Source of the DNA: Prorocentrum cordatum
Taxonomy: Eukaryota; Sar; Dinophyceae; Prorocentrales; Prorocentraceae
Direction: 5' to 3'
Length of the DNA: 64,000 bases
Assembly: GCA_963575745.1 (NCBI GenBank)
Contig: CAUYUJ010016350.1
Location: forward strand, 207,001 to 271,000
Made by a program: the position numbers and the translations under genes. The notes under the pieces are model-generated. The model saw only the letters and a program-made list of their open reading frames with translations, ran no database searches and was not told where the DNA came from. Of this stretch, positions 30,381 to 42,375 are shown in pieces; position 1 is the stretch's first letter, and every line of letters begins with the position of its first letter.

Positions 30381-30984
30381 GCACAAGATGATCATTGACA
30401 AGAGGATGGAGTTCGTGGTGGGAGAGAGAGAATCACGGGTGGTCCGTCATTGGGAAGCTGCACAAAAGGCAACGAGCGCACGTATTGGAACATAGGGTAT
30501 TAGGTGATGGTCAACTCGCACTCGCATTGAGAGTGGTTGTGTTGAGTTAGTGTGTGTTTTGCCTTCCCATTCTTTGCTTTAGAGAAGGGGCGCGGCCCTG
30601 GGTGTGTGTCCTGTCTCTCGATCGTGACTGCCAACGCCACCTGACGTGTCATACAACAGCATCCTACAGGATCATCGCTTATTCATATCCTACATGTCAT
30701 GCAACCACGCATCGGCCAACCCAGAATTTACATGTCATCGTGCCTCACATCGATCAGGTGGTGCGTCACCCGTGATATCATATCACATCGTATCATTGAC
30801 CTCCTCATCATAGTGACCATTCCATATCCTGCATCATGTCGCATCCTCACACATTTGGGACGAGGGAAATTTGGGTGCCGTAGGGTGTCATGTCGTTGCA
30901 GATGTGAGTGATCTTCGTCGCAGATTTGGTTGTTGTATGTAGTGCGTCAGAGCAAGCAGCGGGAGACTGATAACGGAACTCGAG
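30381..30984. other. Intergenic, ATATC/CATC-rich
   Basis: No gene recognised. 30,650-30,850 is rich in CATATC, ATCAT and CATGTCAT words, relatively AT-rich for the window. Confidence 0.5.
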
Positions 30985-33900
30985 ATGAACAGCACGTGCC
31001 GAGGCGCCGTGGAAGTGTGCAACCTGTGCTGTAATCTGGACCAGAGCGACCTTCTGAAGGCAGAGTGCATCCGAACCTTCAACGAGCATACGATTGATGG
31101 GCGGGCGTGGATGAACAGGTTGGAAGCATCCCAGAATGCGTCGCAGATGAAGGACAGCAGCGTGACGACGTACGCGCCGCCGGCTCGCAAACCCCACCTG
31201 AGGACAGACCGATCCAGAGTGAACGAGTTCGACGCCTACGGGTATCGCCCTCTGCAGCACCCTTGGAAGTTGTTGTCGGCGTACGAGTTCTTGCGGCAGT
31301 GGAGGTGCGAACCACTACTGGTTCCGACACACCACTTGAACCGCAACTTGCCACCGAGAACTGCGTGGACACAAGGAGGTCAACAATTAATCAGGAGCAA
31401 ACAGTATAAGGATGGAGAGGTCGCCGCGAAGCCTGGAGAGCATTACATCGTAGTGACACCCGAGACCGACGAGTATTTCGTGTTCCCGCATGACGCAGGC
31501 GTCTTCTGCCACTCCTGGGTTCTGGTCAGGAAGGCGAGGCCGGACGTGGTTGTCATCGAAGGTTTGCCGATGCCCAGCGTGCACAAGAGTTCTACGTACA
31601 ACGCTCAGTATTACAGTCTATTTTTCCGCCCTTGGACGCTCTATGGAGGAGACGTGTCTGTGCCTCACCTGAGTATGTTGGGAATGGAGTCTGCGGTACT
31701 GCGGCATTGGCAGGAGGCCCAACATCAGTCGCCCCAGGTTCGAGCTTCGTGTAGACTGACCAAAAAGGCAACTTCAACAGGGACGCCATGGACGTTGGAC
31801 AGCGTATCCTGGAAGACCGCCTGGGACGAGTACGTGCGCGGGAACGTGGTCAGCCAGGCAGCGGCGAAACTCATCCAGAGTTTCGTGCTGAATACGATGG
31901 CGTCGTCTGGCAAGGCGGCAGATGATCAGAGCGAGGCAGATGCGTCGGAAGAAGAGCAAGATATGCCTCCGCTGTGCCTCCTTGGTGGAAAGTTTCAACA
32001 ACTGCTCCAATCGGCTAAAGAAGAGGACAGCCTCGGCGAGAAGTGGACCGCCTCGGCGAAAGCGAAGGTGAAAGCTTCGGAGAACAGCCGAGTGAAGAAA
32101 AGTGCCCGACTGCACGAGTATGAACAAAGCCACCGCATCGGAGAGCGAGTGTGGAAGACAGAACCCTCTGGCGTCGAGGCTGGCGACCGTGCATGTCCGG
32201 GACATATCTTCGAGGATGCGTACCAGGACCACCTCGCAGCTCTATCCGCAAGTGGCACGAGCCAGAAGGCACACGATGCTCCCTTCGACGAGAAGCGGGA
32301 TGCTGCTGCTTCGTTCAACCCTGCAGGGAATGGCTTCACCAGCATCGACAAAGCGTTTGCTTCCATATTGGCGAGCTCGAAGATCCCGAACGAGAAACAG
32401 CGCCAGTTTCTCGAACATTTTGTTCGACGTTTGAAGATTGAGTGGCTGGAGAAGCAGCAGGGCAACGTGAACCAGAATTCCGAGGAGCCTCTGCTGGACG
32501 TGGTGCACGGATTTCCGGGCACCGGAAAAAGTGCCGTCATTGGTTGGATGCGGTACTTAATGGAGGAAGGTCTCGGTTGGGAGCACGGCGTTCAGTTCGT
32601 GTGCTTGGCGTTTCAAAATGCCATGGCGGCGCAGATCAACGGCCACACGGTGCACCACTGGAGCGGCATCCCGGCGCGGAACGACGACGGGAATGCCACA
32701 GGCGACAGGCACAAGCAGTCCATGAAGTGCGGGGCCCTGCGCGTGATCATCATCGACGAGGTCCCGAGGGCACCGAACGAGTCACTCCATGGAGTGCATC
32801 GTTGAGTGCCCTCGACGTGGTGTGAGTCGTTCGGGGTCCTCGTGTGTGGATTGTTGGGGCTCTTCCTCTTGGTGTGCGTTTGTCGGGCCCTTCGTCCTGG
32901 TGTGAGGCCTTCGAGCTCCCCCTGGTGCGAGTCGCGTTGGAGTTCGTGGTCGTGTGAGTCGTTCGGGCCCCTCGTCCTGGTGTGAGTCGTTCGGGCTGCA
33001 CGTGGTGTGAGTCTTTCGGGCTCTTCGTCACCTCCAACGGCGGCGTCTGGGCAAATTCTGATAATTCTCTAGTGCGCCCCAGTGGTCTCCATGTTTGCAA
33101 GACCTGTCGAGGCAATGAGCATAGCTCAGCGCACACACAAGAAGAGATATGTTCTGCATGCAGCATTTCCAGGTGAGCATGATGTCCGCGGAGCTGCTGG
33201 GCACCCTGGAACGAGTGGTCAGTGCCGCTGTCCGTGCGAGGGGCACGTGCAAGAAGAGAGCGGGGGAATTGCATCGCGCCTTCGGGGGAGTGAACGTGGT
33301 CATGTGCGCTGATTTTTGGCAGCTGCACCCCGTGGCGGGCACCTTCCTGGCATCCAACCCTCTGGGCGTGCCCGCAGGGTGCGCGCACCGCGCGTTGGAG
33401 CTGTTCTGGCAAGACGGCGTCGATAGCGTGCGATCTTTCTGGCAGTTGACCGAATTGATGAGGTGTGACGATGCATGGTGCAACTCGTTTCTGGGCCAGT
33501 GCAGAGTTGGAAATCTCAGCATGGAGGACTACAGCTACTTCCACGGGCTCCCGACGTTGACGTCCCCGAGCGCGGGTAAGTGCGTTTGCAACGACGACGC
33601 GGTGGACGACCCAGTACTGGGCCCGTATCGCAAGACTTGGGGGGGGCGCTTCACAGGAGGGCGCGCCGACATGGCGGCGCTTCTGAACTCGCCAGAGGGC
33701 GAGTGCGAAGAGCGCCGTGCGGAGCGAGGCAAGAGACACAGGGTACTGACCGACACTGACTCGCTGGCGCCAGAGCTTCGCATGAACCCATTCAGCCGCG
33801 CACCTGCTCTGTACACCTTCAACGTGCCCAGGTACTTCGCGACGAACCTGCGCGCGAGGGAGTTTGCCAAGCAGAAGAACGTGCAGCTCTCGTGGTGCTA

Positions 33901-35686
33901 CGCTCGAGATGTGCCGCTGCATCCAGGAGATCGCGATCTGCCGAAGGAGAAATTGGACGAGAAGTTGTTCTCCTGGCTGAAGAGGCACGACCAGGAGACG
34001 GGCAACATTCCGAGCATCTACCCATTGGCCAAAGGCATGCCCATTCGGTTGACGGACAACGTCGATCGAAACAGACAACTCTACAGACACCGAAAGGGAG
34101 TGATTTACGGATGGACTCTGGCGCCTGATTGCAGTCCCCAAGAGATCGATGGCGAGTTCATATTGGATAGGTTGCCCTTGGTGATCTACATCCACTTCCC
34201 AGAAGCACAATGGACAATAGGGAAGCTGCCGACGGGCGTATACCCGTTGAAGCGAAGATCCAGGACCTGGAAAGTTAACAAGCACACGGGCATCGAAGCT
34301 CGACGCACGGGCTTCTGGATTCTCCCCGACTTCGCGTCCACCGCTCACATGATCCAGGGGGCGACGTTGGAAGCGGCATTCGCTGACCTGCAGCATTGGT
34401 CCAGCAGGGCGTCCATGACAGCTCAGATTGCTGCCTACGTATGCTTGTCCAGAGTGAAGCGATTGCCAAACATCTGCGTCACGCAGCCGTTCTCCACTTT
34501 TCTGTTCGGCCTCGGCAACCCAGTGGGGCCCGAGCGACTGATGCGGAAGCTGTCTGGCCAGATCACAGCAGACGAGGCGATCCATGAATGGAGTGCGCTT
34601 GATGACGAGGCCGCTGAGTGTGAGAAGATGGACCCCATGGCGAGGCAGCACCTGTGCGCCTGCTGCTACCTCAAAGGGAAGCAGGAGTACATGCTCGACG
34701 CTCGCGACTTCGGCATGAAAGCAGCCGCTGACTTCTACGAGAAGTACGCGTCGCAAGGGGGGTGGACGAGATGCATGGACTGCGCGCGCGAGAGCTGCCC
34801 AATGCCTTGTCGGTCTGCGCGGGCGGCCGAGGTTTCCCAAGGGATGGCCGACGGCAACGCTCCACGGAGAATCCCGCCAGATCATTCAATATGCAAGCGG
34901 TGTGTGGAACGTGATTACTGGAAGAAGAGCCTGACCCCGCAGAGCCACGGGTGTGCTGCTTGCAAAGATGTTTTTGACGAAGGCGTGTGGGGCGCGACTA
35001 TTATGAAACATCCTCGGTATGGCGATAGAGACCTCGTGTGCCCGGGCTGCGCAAAGCGAGGGTTCGCGCCTGGCAACATCGACGAGCACCAGTGCGAAGA
35101 TTGCTTGGAGCACTTGGGCAGCCTCGCGTTCGACAAGTACGTGCTGTACAACGCGAAGAGGCGGGGGCAGGCCCGTTTGGTGTGCCTGGACTGTCAGACG
35201 AAGCTACGGCGTGGGAAATGTACAGCGGCGTATGAACTGAAGTACTGGTCGAAGTCTGAACGCAAGAATCACGCGTCTTCACAAGGCACAAATTTGGTCT
35301 GCAAAGCATGCCGTGCTCTGGGATTCGACCCGTCGGACCTGGAGACGTACATGTGCAATGTGTGCTTTTGCAGGTTCGGCGCGCGTAAGTTCAACCAAAC
35401 GCTCCTGAAAAACCACAAGAATTACAATCGCAAGAAGCTACAGTGCAAGGAGTGCGTCGCTGACATCGACGAACGAGTGCGCCACCTGCGCAAAGCGCTG
35501 CAGAAGAGCAAGCGAACGTGCAAGTGCCATTGCCGCATTCACCAGGCCCAATGCCCGCTGACCCCCGTCTTTTTCGGAGAGAAACGCTGGCCGGGCAGCG
35601 ACGGAGCGATATCCGCCGACGACCGAAAGTTCTTGGACGAGATGCAACCGATTCCCGAATGGTGGAGCAAAGCCTGGGGACGATGA
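30985..35686 (+). CDS. PIF1-type helicase with Cys-rich C-terminus, two exons
   Basis: Exon 1 is 30,985-32,760 (592 codons) and exon 2 is 33,173-35,686 (837 codons plus TGA). Joining them restores every PIF1 motif: Walker A GFPGTGKS at 509-516, motif Ia AAQINGHTVHHW, Walker B IIIDE/VSM spanning the junction at 592/593, motif III CADFWQLHPV near 637, motif V STAHMIQGATLE near 980 and motif VI AAYVCLSRVKRL near 1013. PIF1 enzymes are 5'-3' DNA helicases; related ones occur in Helitron transposons. No HUH/Rep motif was seen, so a Helitron origin is only possible. The N-terminal 450 residues are unassigned. Residues ~1085-1390 hold at least eight CxxC pairs, probably zinc-binding. The protein would be 1,429 residues. 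Upstream exons cannot be excluded. Confidence 0.8.
32761..33172 (+). other. 412 bp GT-AG intron made of dispersed repeat
   Basis: Starts GTCCCGAG after ...GACGAG and ends TTTCCAG before GTGAGCATG, phase 0, with AG/GT at both ends. About 32,810-33,035 is the GAGTCGTTCGGG minisatellite, then CAAATTCT at 33,052 and the AGTGCGCCCC...TCTCCATG tail at 33,071-33,093, as in the intergenic copies at 25.9 and 20.0 kb. Removing it rebuilds the Walker B motif exactly. Confidence 0.8.
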
Positions 35687-35730
35687 TGTACGGCGCGGAG
35701 CGCGTCGTCTCAGTCTCACTACTGGCGCGC

Positions 35731-36496
35731 GGCATTGGGCTCCGATGGTGTATGCTCTGTATTGCACGACTGTCGAGTGCACTTCTTACCACTATGACTC
35801 TGGGTAGAGCGAGTCGGGACACGGGATGTTGCCTCAACTCAGCTTCTGTTCGTGGGTTCTCTGGTGCTGGTTTCTGTATTCTGTAATGGTGCTGGTTATT
35901 CTGCTCAGGTGATGGTGCTGGTTACTGTACTCGCCGATATTGCCTCTTAAACTTGGTGATTGCTGGGTTCCTTCGGGTGTCCGGCACTGGGCTGAGATGG
36001 TGTATAGTCTCTCGTGCTTCGGTTCTCTGGTATTGATTAGTGTACTCCGTGATGGTGCTGGTTACCCTGTTATGGTGGGAGTGCGGGTGTCTGTAGTCAG
36101 TGATGGTTCATTGGTGAGATGACGTTTGGATACATTGCGCAATCTACTATGAGTGGTGCTTCTGTCACGCGTTTTAGGACGCCCGTATGATTTTGTGGGA
36201 GGAACACGTTCGGCATTGGACTCCGATGGTGTATGCTCTGTATTGCACGACTGTCGAGTGCACTTCTTACCACTCTGACTCTGGGTAGAGCGAGTCGGGA
36301 GACGGGATGTTGCCTCAATGGAGTTTCTGTTCGCGGGTTCGCTGGTACTGGTTTCTGCATTCTGTACTGGTGCTTGTTATTCTGCTGAGGTGATGGTGCT
36401 GGTTACTGTACTCGCCGCTATTGCCTCTTATGCTTGGTGATTGCTGGGTTCCTTCGGGTGTCCGGCAGTGGGCTGAGATGGTGTATAGTCTCTCGT
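35731..36496. repeat. Tandem duplication, two ~285 bp copies 481 bp apart
   Basis: Copies at 35,731-36,015 and 36,212-36,496 are about 95% alike (GGCATTGG(G/A)CTCCGATGG to GTGTATAGTCTCTCGT). They lie directly after the PIF1 stop codon, probably a duplicated 3' flank. No ORF is credible. Confidence 0.9.
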
Positions 36497-36675
36497 CCAG
36501 TACTGGGAGTACCTTGTGATACACCGCTGCATCAGTAATGGGTGGTATCGCTACTTTGCCACACTGGGATATCAGGCAGTTTTAGCCGTGGGTGTGGCCG
36601 CTACCACGGTGCAGTGGATTCGTTCGGTGCTCTCCTCCTGGTGTGAGTAGTTCGGGCCCCCCCTCCTGGTCAGAG
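36497..36675. other. Short spacer with start of a GAGTCGTTCGGG array
   Basis: No gene. Two to three array units begin at about 36,625. Confidence 0.5.
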
Positions 36676-36916
36676 TCGTTCGGGCCCCTCCTCGATGTGT
36701 GAGTCGTTCGGCGAGGGGCCCCAACGACTCACACAAGGAGGGGCACGAACGACTCACACCAGGGCGAGGGGCCCCAACGACGCACACCACCTGCATTCCG
36801 ATCCAGGACGTGCGCACTTTGAGTTCCGTGATTCTACCCTTGTCGAACTGAAATCCTGTCGCCTTCTGTCTTGCCTCCATCGCCTTCTGTCCCTCCCCCT
36901 CTTCCTCCTCTTCGAC
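36676..36916. repeat. Head-to-head array junction and conserved ~240 bp leader, copy A
   Basis: GTGTGAGTCGTT is followed within 30 bp by its inverse AACGACTCACAC, so the minisatellite changes strand here. The following unique part (CACCTGCATTC...CGACTCCTAGTC) is duplicated at 38,250-38,400. Confidence 0.85.
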
Positions 36917-37495
<579 letters not shown>

Positions 37496-37559
37496 TTTCC
37501 AGTATGTAGTGTTCGGTCTCCTCGTGGTGGCTGTGTTGGGCTCCTGCGTGGTGATGAGT

Positions 37560-38157
37560 GCCTAAGAGTGTCGGGCGCCGAGCATTCGTCGTTCGGGCCC
37601 TTCCTTGTGGTGTGAATCGTTCGGGCTCTTCGTGGTGTGAGTCGTTCGGGCCCTTCGTCCTGGTGTGAGTCGTTCGGGCTCCTCGTGGGGCCTCTTGGGG
37701 GCCTCTTGGGGGCCTCTTGGGGCCTCTTGGGGGCCTCTTGGGGGCCTCTTGGGGGCCTCTTGGGGGCCTCTTGGGGGCTCTGGGGGCCTCGTGGGGGCCT
37801 CTTGGGGGTCTGTTGGGAGCCTCTGGGGGCCTCTTTGGGGCCTCTTGGAGGCCTCTTGGGAGCCTCCTGGGAGCATCTTGGGGTCTCTTGGGGGCCTTTT
37901 GCGACCTCCTCAGAAGCGCACATGAGCGCTACCCCCTGAGAAGGACAAAATGAGCCCAAAACCTTCGTAAACTCAATGATTTTGAGAACAAGGAAGAGGA
38001 GCGCTGCCCCCTCAGAAGGCCAAAATGAGGCCGAAACCGTAGTAAAATCAATGGTTTTGGCTTCACAGAAGAGGAGATGTGTTTTTCGGCGTCCCCCCGT
38101 CGGGGACAGAATCCTCGTGAGGGGTGTCCTTTTTTAGCCCTCCCAGGAGTCGAAATT
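37560..38157. repeat. Composite satellite, second locus
   Basis: GAGTCGTTCGGG units (37,570-37,690), CTTGGGGGCC units (37,690-37,905), then a tail of two related ~75 bp units (GAGCGCTACCCCCTGAGAAG and GAGCGCTGCCCCCTCAGAAG). Same module order as at 15.0-15.8 kb. Confidence 0.9.
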
Positions 38158-38400
38158 GACCCCTCCTCGATGTGTGAGTCGTTCGGCGAGGGGCCCGAAC
38201 GACTCACACAAGGAGGGGCCCGAACGACTCACACCAGGGCGAGGGGCCCCAACGACGCACACCACCTGCATTCTGATCCAAGACGTGCGCACTCTGAGTT
38301 CCGTGATTCTACCCTTGTCGAGCTGCAGTCCTGTCGCCTTCTGTCTTGCCTCCCATCGCCTTCTCTCCCTCCTCCTCTTCCTCCTCTACGACTCCTAGTC
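38158..38400. repeat. Head-to-head array junction and conserved leader, copy B
   Basis: About 93% identical to 36,676-36,930, including the GTGTGAGTCGTT/AACGACTCACAC strand switch. Again followed by a GTA array. Confidence 0.85.
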
Positions 38401-38899
38401 GTAGTAGTAGAAGTAGTACCATGTCTGCAGGGGCGCTATTACTGGTAGCGGTTGTATTTATGTGTTTTTCTCAGTTGAGTTTAGTAGTCAAGTTTAGTAG
38501 GTAGTTTTATATGTATTTATCTTTGTTAGTTTTCTGTGGCTAGCTTATTCCATATTAGTATTTTTTCAGAGTAGTTAGTAGTAGGCGTAGTAGTGAGAAG
38601 TAGTAGTAGTAGTTTAGTAGTTGTTGTAGTAGTAAAAGTTAGTAGTAGTAGTAGTTATTGTAGTTTAGTAGTTGTAGTAGTATTAGTAGTGTAGTAGTAG
38701 TATAGTAGAAGTGTGTGTATGTAGTAGTAGTAGTAGTAGTACTAGTAGTAGTATACTAGTAGTAGTAGTAGTAAGTAGTTTAGTTAGTTTGTAGTAGTTT
38801 AGTAGTAGTATACTAGTGAGATTTAATTAGTAGTAGTAGTAGTAGTAGTAGTTGTTGTTGTAGTAGTTGTAGTAGTAGTAATAGTAGTAGTAGTAGTGA

Positions 38900-38969
<70 letters not shown>

Positions 38970-39025
38970 TAGTAGTTAGTAGTTAGTAGTTAGTAGTTAG
39001 TAGTTAGTAGTTAGTAGTTAGTAGT

Positions 39026-39095
<70 letters not shown>

Positions 39096-39289
39096 TCGTC
39101 AGGTGTAGTCATGCCTGTAGTAGGTCGTCGTGGGTAGTAGTTTACTAGGCGTGGTATTTCCAGTATCAGCGGTAGTAGCAAGCGTAGTCGTCCACGTCGT
39201 CGTCGCACTAGTTGCCTGAGTAACAGAGGCAGTCACTGGAGCAGTGGTCTATATGGAAGTTGTGGTAGTAGTACTAAGTAGTGATAGTG

Positions 39290-39341
<52 letters not shown>

Positions 39342-39601
39342 TAGTAGTGGTAGTAGTAGTAGTAGTAGTAGCAGTAGTAGTAGTAGTAGTAGTAGTATAA
39401 TTTGTAGTAGTAGTTAGTAGTGTAGTAGTTAGTAGTAGTTTAGTTGTAGTAGTAGTTGGTTGTAGTATCTAATAGTATTAGGACTCATTGTAGTACGAGT
39501 AGATCTGGTAGTAGTCGTAAGAGTAGTGTAGTTGTAGTAGTACGTGATGATGTAGACAAACGTGTAGTAGTAGTAAACGTAGTAGTAGTAGTAGTAGTAG
39601 T

Positions 39602-39643
<42 letters not shown>

Positions 39644-39690
39644 GAGTAGCAGTAATCGTAGGAGAAGAAGTAGTAGTATATGTCTTTTGG
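38400..39690. repeat. GTA-type array with TTAGTAG block
   Basis: Irregular (GTA)n over about 1.3 kb, with a heptamer (TTAGTAG)n stretch near 38,969-39,032 and scattered unique bases. No gene. Confidence 0.9.
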
Positions 39691-39694
39691 AAGC

Positions 39695-40590
39695 CGCTCG
39701 GAGGCCTCTTGGGGCGTCTTCGGCGCCTCTTGGGGCCTCTTGGGGACCTCTTGGGGGTATCTTGGGGGCCTCATGGAGGCCTCGTGGTGCCTCCTGGGGA
39801 CCTCCTGTGGGCCATCTGGGGACCTCTTGGGGCCATCTGGTGGACCTCTGGGGGCCCTCTTGGGGGGCTTGTATTCTGCCCGCCCTCTGGTGTGACTCGG
39901 TTCGGGCTCCTCGTGGTGTGAGTCGTTCGGGGCCCGCGTCGTGGTGTGAGTCGTTCGGGCTCCTCGTGGTGTGAGTCGTTCGGGCGCCTCGTCCTGGTGT
40001 GAGTCGTTCGGGCCCCTCCTTGTGGTGTGAGTCGTTCGGGCTCTTCGTGGTGTGAGTCGTTCGGGCCCCTCGTCCTGGTGTGAGTCGTTCGGGCTCCTCG
40101 TGGGGCCTCTTGGGGGCCTTGGGGGCCTCTTGGGGCCTCTTCGGGGCCTCTTGGGGAGCTCTTGGCGGCCTCTTGGGAGCCTCTTGGGGGCTCTGGGGGC
40201 CTCGTGGGGGCCTCTTGGGAGCCTGTTGGGAGCCTCTAGGGGCCTCTTGGGGGCCTCTTGGGGGCCTCTTGGAGGCCTCTTGGGAGCCTCCTGGGGGCAT
40301 CTTGGGGCCTCTTGGGGGCCTCTTGCGCCCTCCTCAGAAGCGCAAATGAGCGCTACCCCCGGAGAAAGACAAACTCAGCCCAACACCTTCGTAAAATCAA
40401 TGATTTTGAGAACAAGGAAGAGGAGCGCTGCCCCCTGAGAAGGCCAACATGGGGCCAAAACCGTAGTAAAACCAATGATTCTGGCTTCACAGAAGAGGAG
40501 AGGTTTTTTCTGTATCCCCCCGTCGGGGCCAGAATCCTCGTGAGGGTCGTCGTTTTTTGGCCCTCCCAGGAGTCGAAACAGACCCCCCTG
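39695..40590. repeat. Composite satellite, third locus
   Basis: CTTGGGGGCC units (39,695-39,870), GAGTCGTTCGGG units (39,890-40,098), a second CTTGGGGGCC block (40,099-40,325), then the conserved tail (40,325-40,590), which shares AGAAGAGGAGA, CCCCGTCGGGG and CCTCCCAGGAGTCGAAA with 38,060-38,155. Confidence 0.9.
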
Positions 40591-40734
40591 ACCACCCGCG
40601 GGGCTCCCTCTCCAGGCCCAGGGGGAGGGGGTAGGGGGAGGGGTAAACCCCTCCCCGAAGGGGAAGAAGGGGGGTTGGGAGGTTCAGAACAGAGAGAGCT
40701 CCCTAAACCACTCACGCCCAAAGGGCTTGTGGGA

Positions 40735-41400
40735 TTTCGGGGAAGTCTCAGGCGGGAGCCATGTTATGAATCCCAACGGGTCATCCTCAAACTTGTAATT
40801 GTCGTCATTGTTGGGCCCCATCAGTCCTGAATATGGAGGAAGTCTCGAGCGGGAGCCTCGGCTGTTGAGTCATGCGAGGGACTCTCAGGCGGGAGCCCCC
40901 TCCCTATGGGGCCCGCAGATCATGTTAGTAATTCGAGCGTGTCGTCGGGACTCTCTACCAGGCACCACACTTGAGCATTCAAGGGGGCAAACCGTGAGGA
41001 TGTCTGGAGCGAGGGCTTCGTCTGTGAGAGAATTGCGAGGGGATCTCTAGCTGGAAACTCCTCCCTATGGGGCCCGCACTTTATGTTAGTAAGTCGAGGG
41101 GGTCACGGGAATATTCCATAATGCGTAGCATGTGAGCGCCCTGAGGGGGGCAAATCGTGATGATGTCTCGAACGGGTGCCCTCCTTAGGGGGGCGCATTT
41201 CTTGTTGGCAATCCGAGTAGGTCATCGGGACATTCTACCATACATAAACGTGAGCACCCCAAGGGGGCAAACCGTGAGGATATTTCAAGCGGGGGCCTCG
41301 TCTGTGAGCGAATCCTGTGGATGTCTCAAGCGGGGCCAACCCTCCATATTGGGCCCGCCCTTCTTGTTGGTAATCCGAGCGGGTCATTTGAATAATCTAC
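40735..41400. repeat. Degenerate tandem repeat containing dispersed-repeat copy 3
   Basis: Units of about 120-160 bp marked by TCTCAGGCGGGAGCC-like and CCTCCCTATGGGGCCCGCA-like words. 40,765-40,905 is the third copy of the TTGTAATTGTCGTCA family. On the minus strand this copy reads DDNYKFEDDPLGFITWLPPE without a stop. Confidence 0.75.
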
Positions 41401-42375
41401 CAGAGAGCAGCGGAGAGCAGGAAAGGGCGGCAGAGACCAGCACAGGCCAGCACAAACCAGCAGACACTTGCAGAAAGCAGCCTAGGCAGCAGACACGAGT
41501 AGCGGACAGCAGAAACCAGCATAAGCCACTGGAGAGCAGCAGAGTCCGGTAGGCAACAGCAGGCAGCGCTCGAGAGCAGCACAGACCAGCAGAGACCAGC
41601 AGAGACCTGTGGCGAGCAGCAGAGAGCAACCGCAGACATCAGCAGGCAGCAGCAGGGAGCAGCAGAGAGTGGCAGAGAGTCGCAGAGACCGGCAGAGACC
41701 AGCAGACAGCAGCAGACAGTAGTTGCAGACAGCAGCAGGCGACAGCAGCGACCAGCAACGAGCAGTAGGGACCATAACAGACCAGCAAAGAGCAGAAGAT
41801 AATAGCAGAGACCAGGAGAGCGTAGCGTGCAGCAGCAGAGAGCAACATAGACCCGCAGTAAACCTACCTACTGTGACCTGCAGGGTCTGGCAGAGAGCAG
41901 TAGAGAGCGACAGAGGCCAGTAGAGACCAGCAGAGACCAGCAGATACCAGCAGAGAGCAGGAGACAGCAGCAGCAGAGAGCACCAGAGAGCAGCACACAG
42001 CAACAGAGACCAGTAGAGCTCAGCTCAGAGTACCAGAGGATCGCAGACAGCAGCAGATACCAGCGGAGAGCAGCAGACAGAAGCTGACAGCAGCAGACAG
42101 CAGCTGAGAGCAGCACACAGTAGCAGAAAGCAGCAGTGTCCGGCAGAGACCAGCGGACATCAGCAGACAGCACCAGAGAGCAACAACGACCAGTAGAGAC
42201 CAGCAGAGAACAGCACAGACCAGCAGACAACAGAAGAGAGCGGGTGAGAATAGCAAACAGCCGCAGAGAGCAGCAGAGACCAGCAGAGACCAGCAGCAGA
42301 CAGCAGCAGAGAGCAGCAGGGAGTGGCAGAGACCAGCAGAGAACAGCAGAGACCCGCAGAGGCAGCAGCAGAGAG
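41400..42375. repeat. AGCAGAGACC decamer-type array
   Basis: Nearly 1 kb of AGCAGAGA(C/G)C units with small variants. The minus strand is stop-poor and gives false Leu/Ser/Cys-rich ORFs that mimic membrane proteins. Confidence 0.9.

Noticed and set aside
30985-35686. Helitron transposon
   Set aside because: A PIF1 helicase is present, but no HUH/Rep motif, no 3' hairpin-CTRR end and no TC start were identified.
38969-39032. Possible interstitial telomere
   Set aside because: The unit is TTAGTAG, not the TTTAGGG type expected in dinoflagellates, and it is an irregularity in the GTA array.
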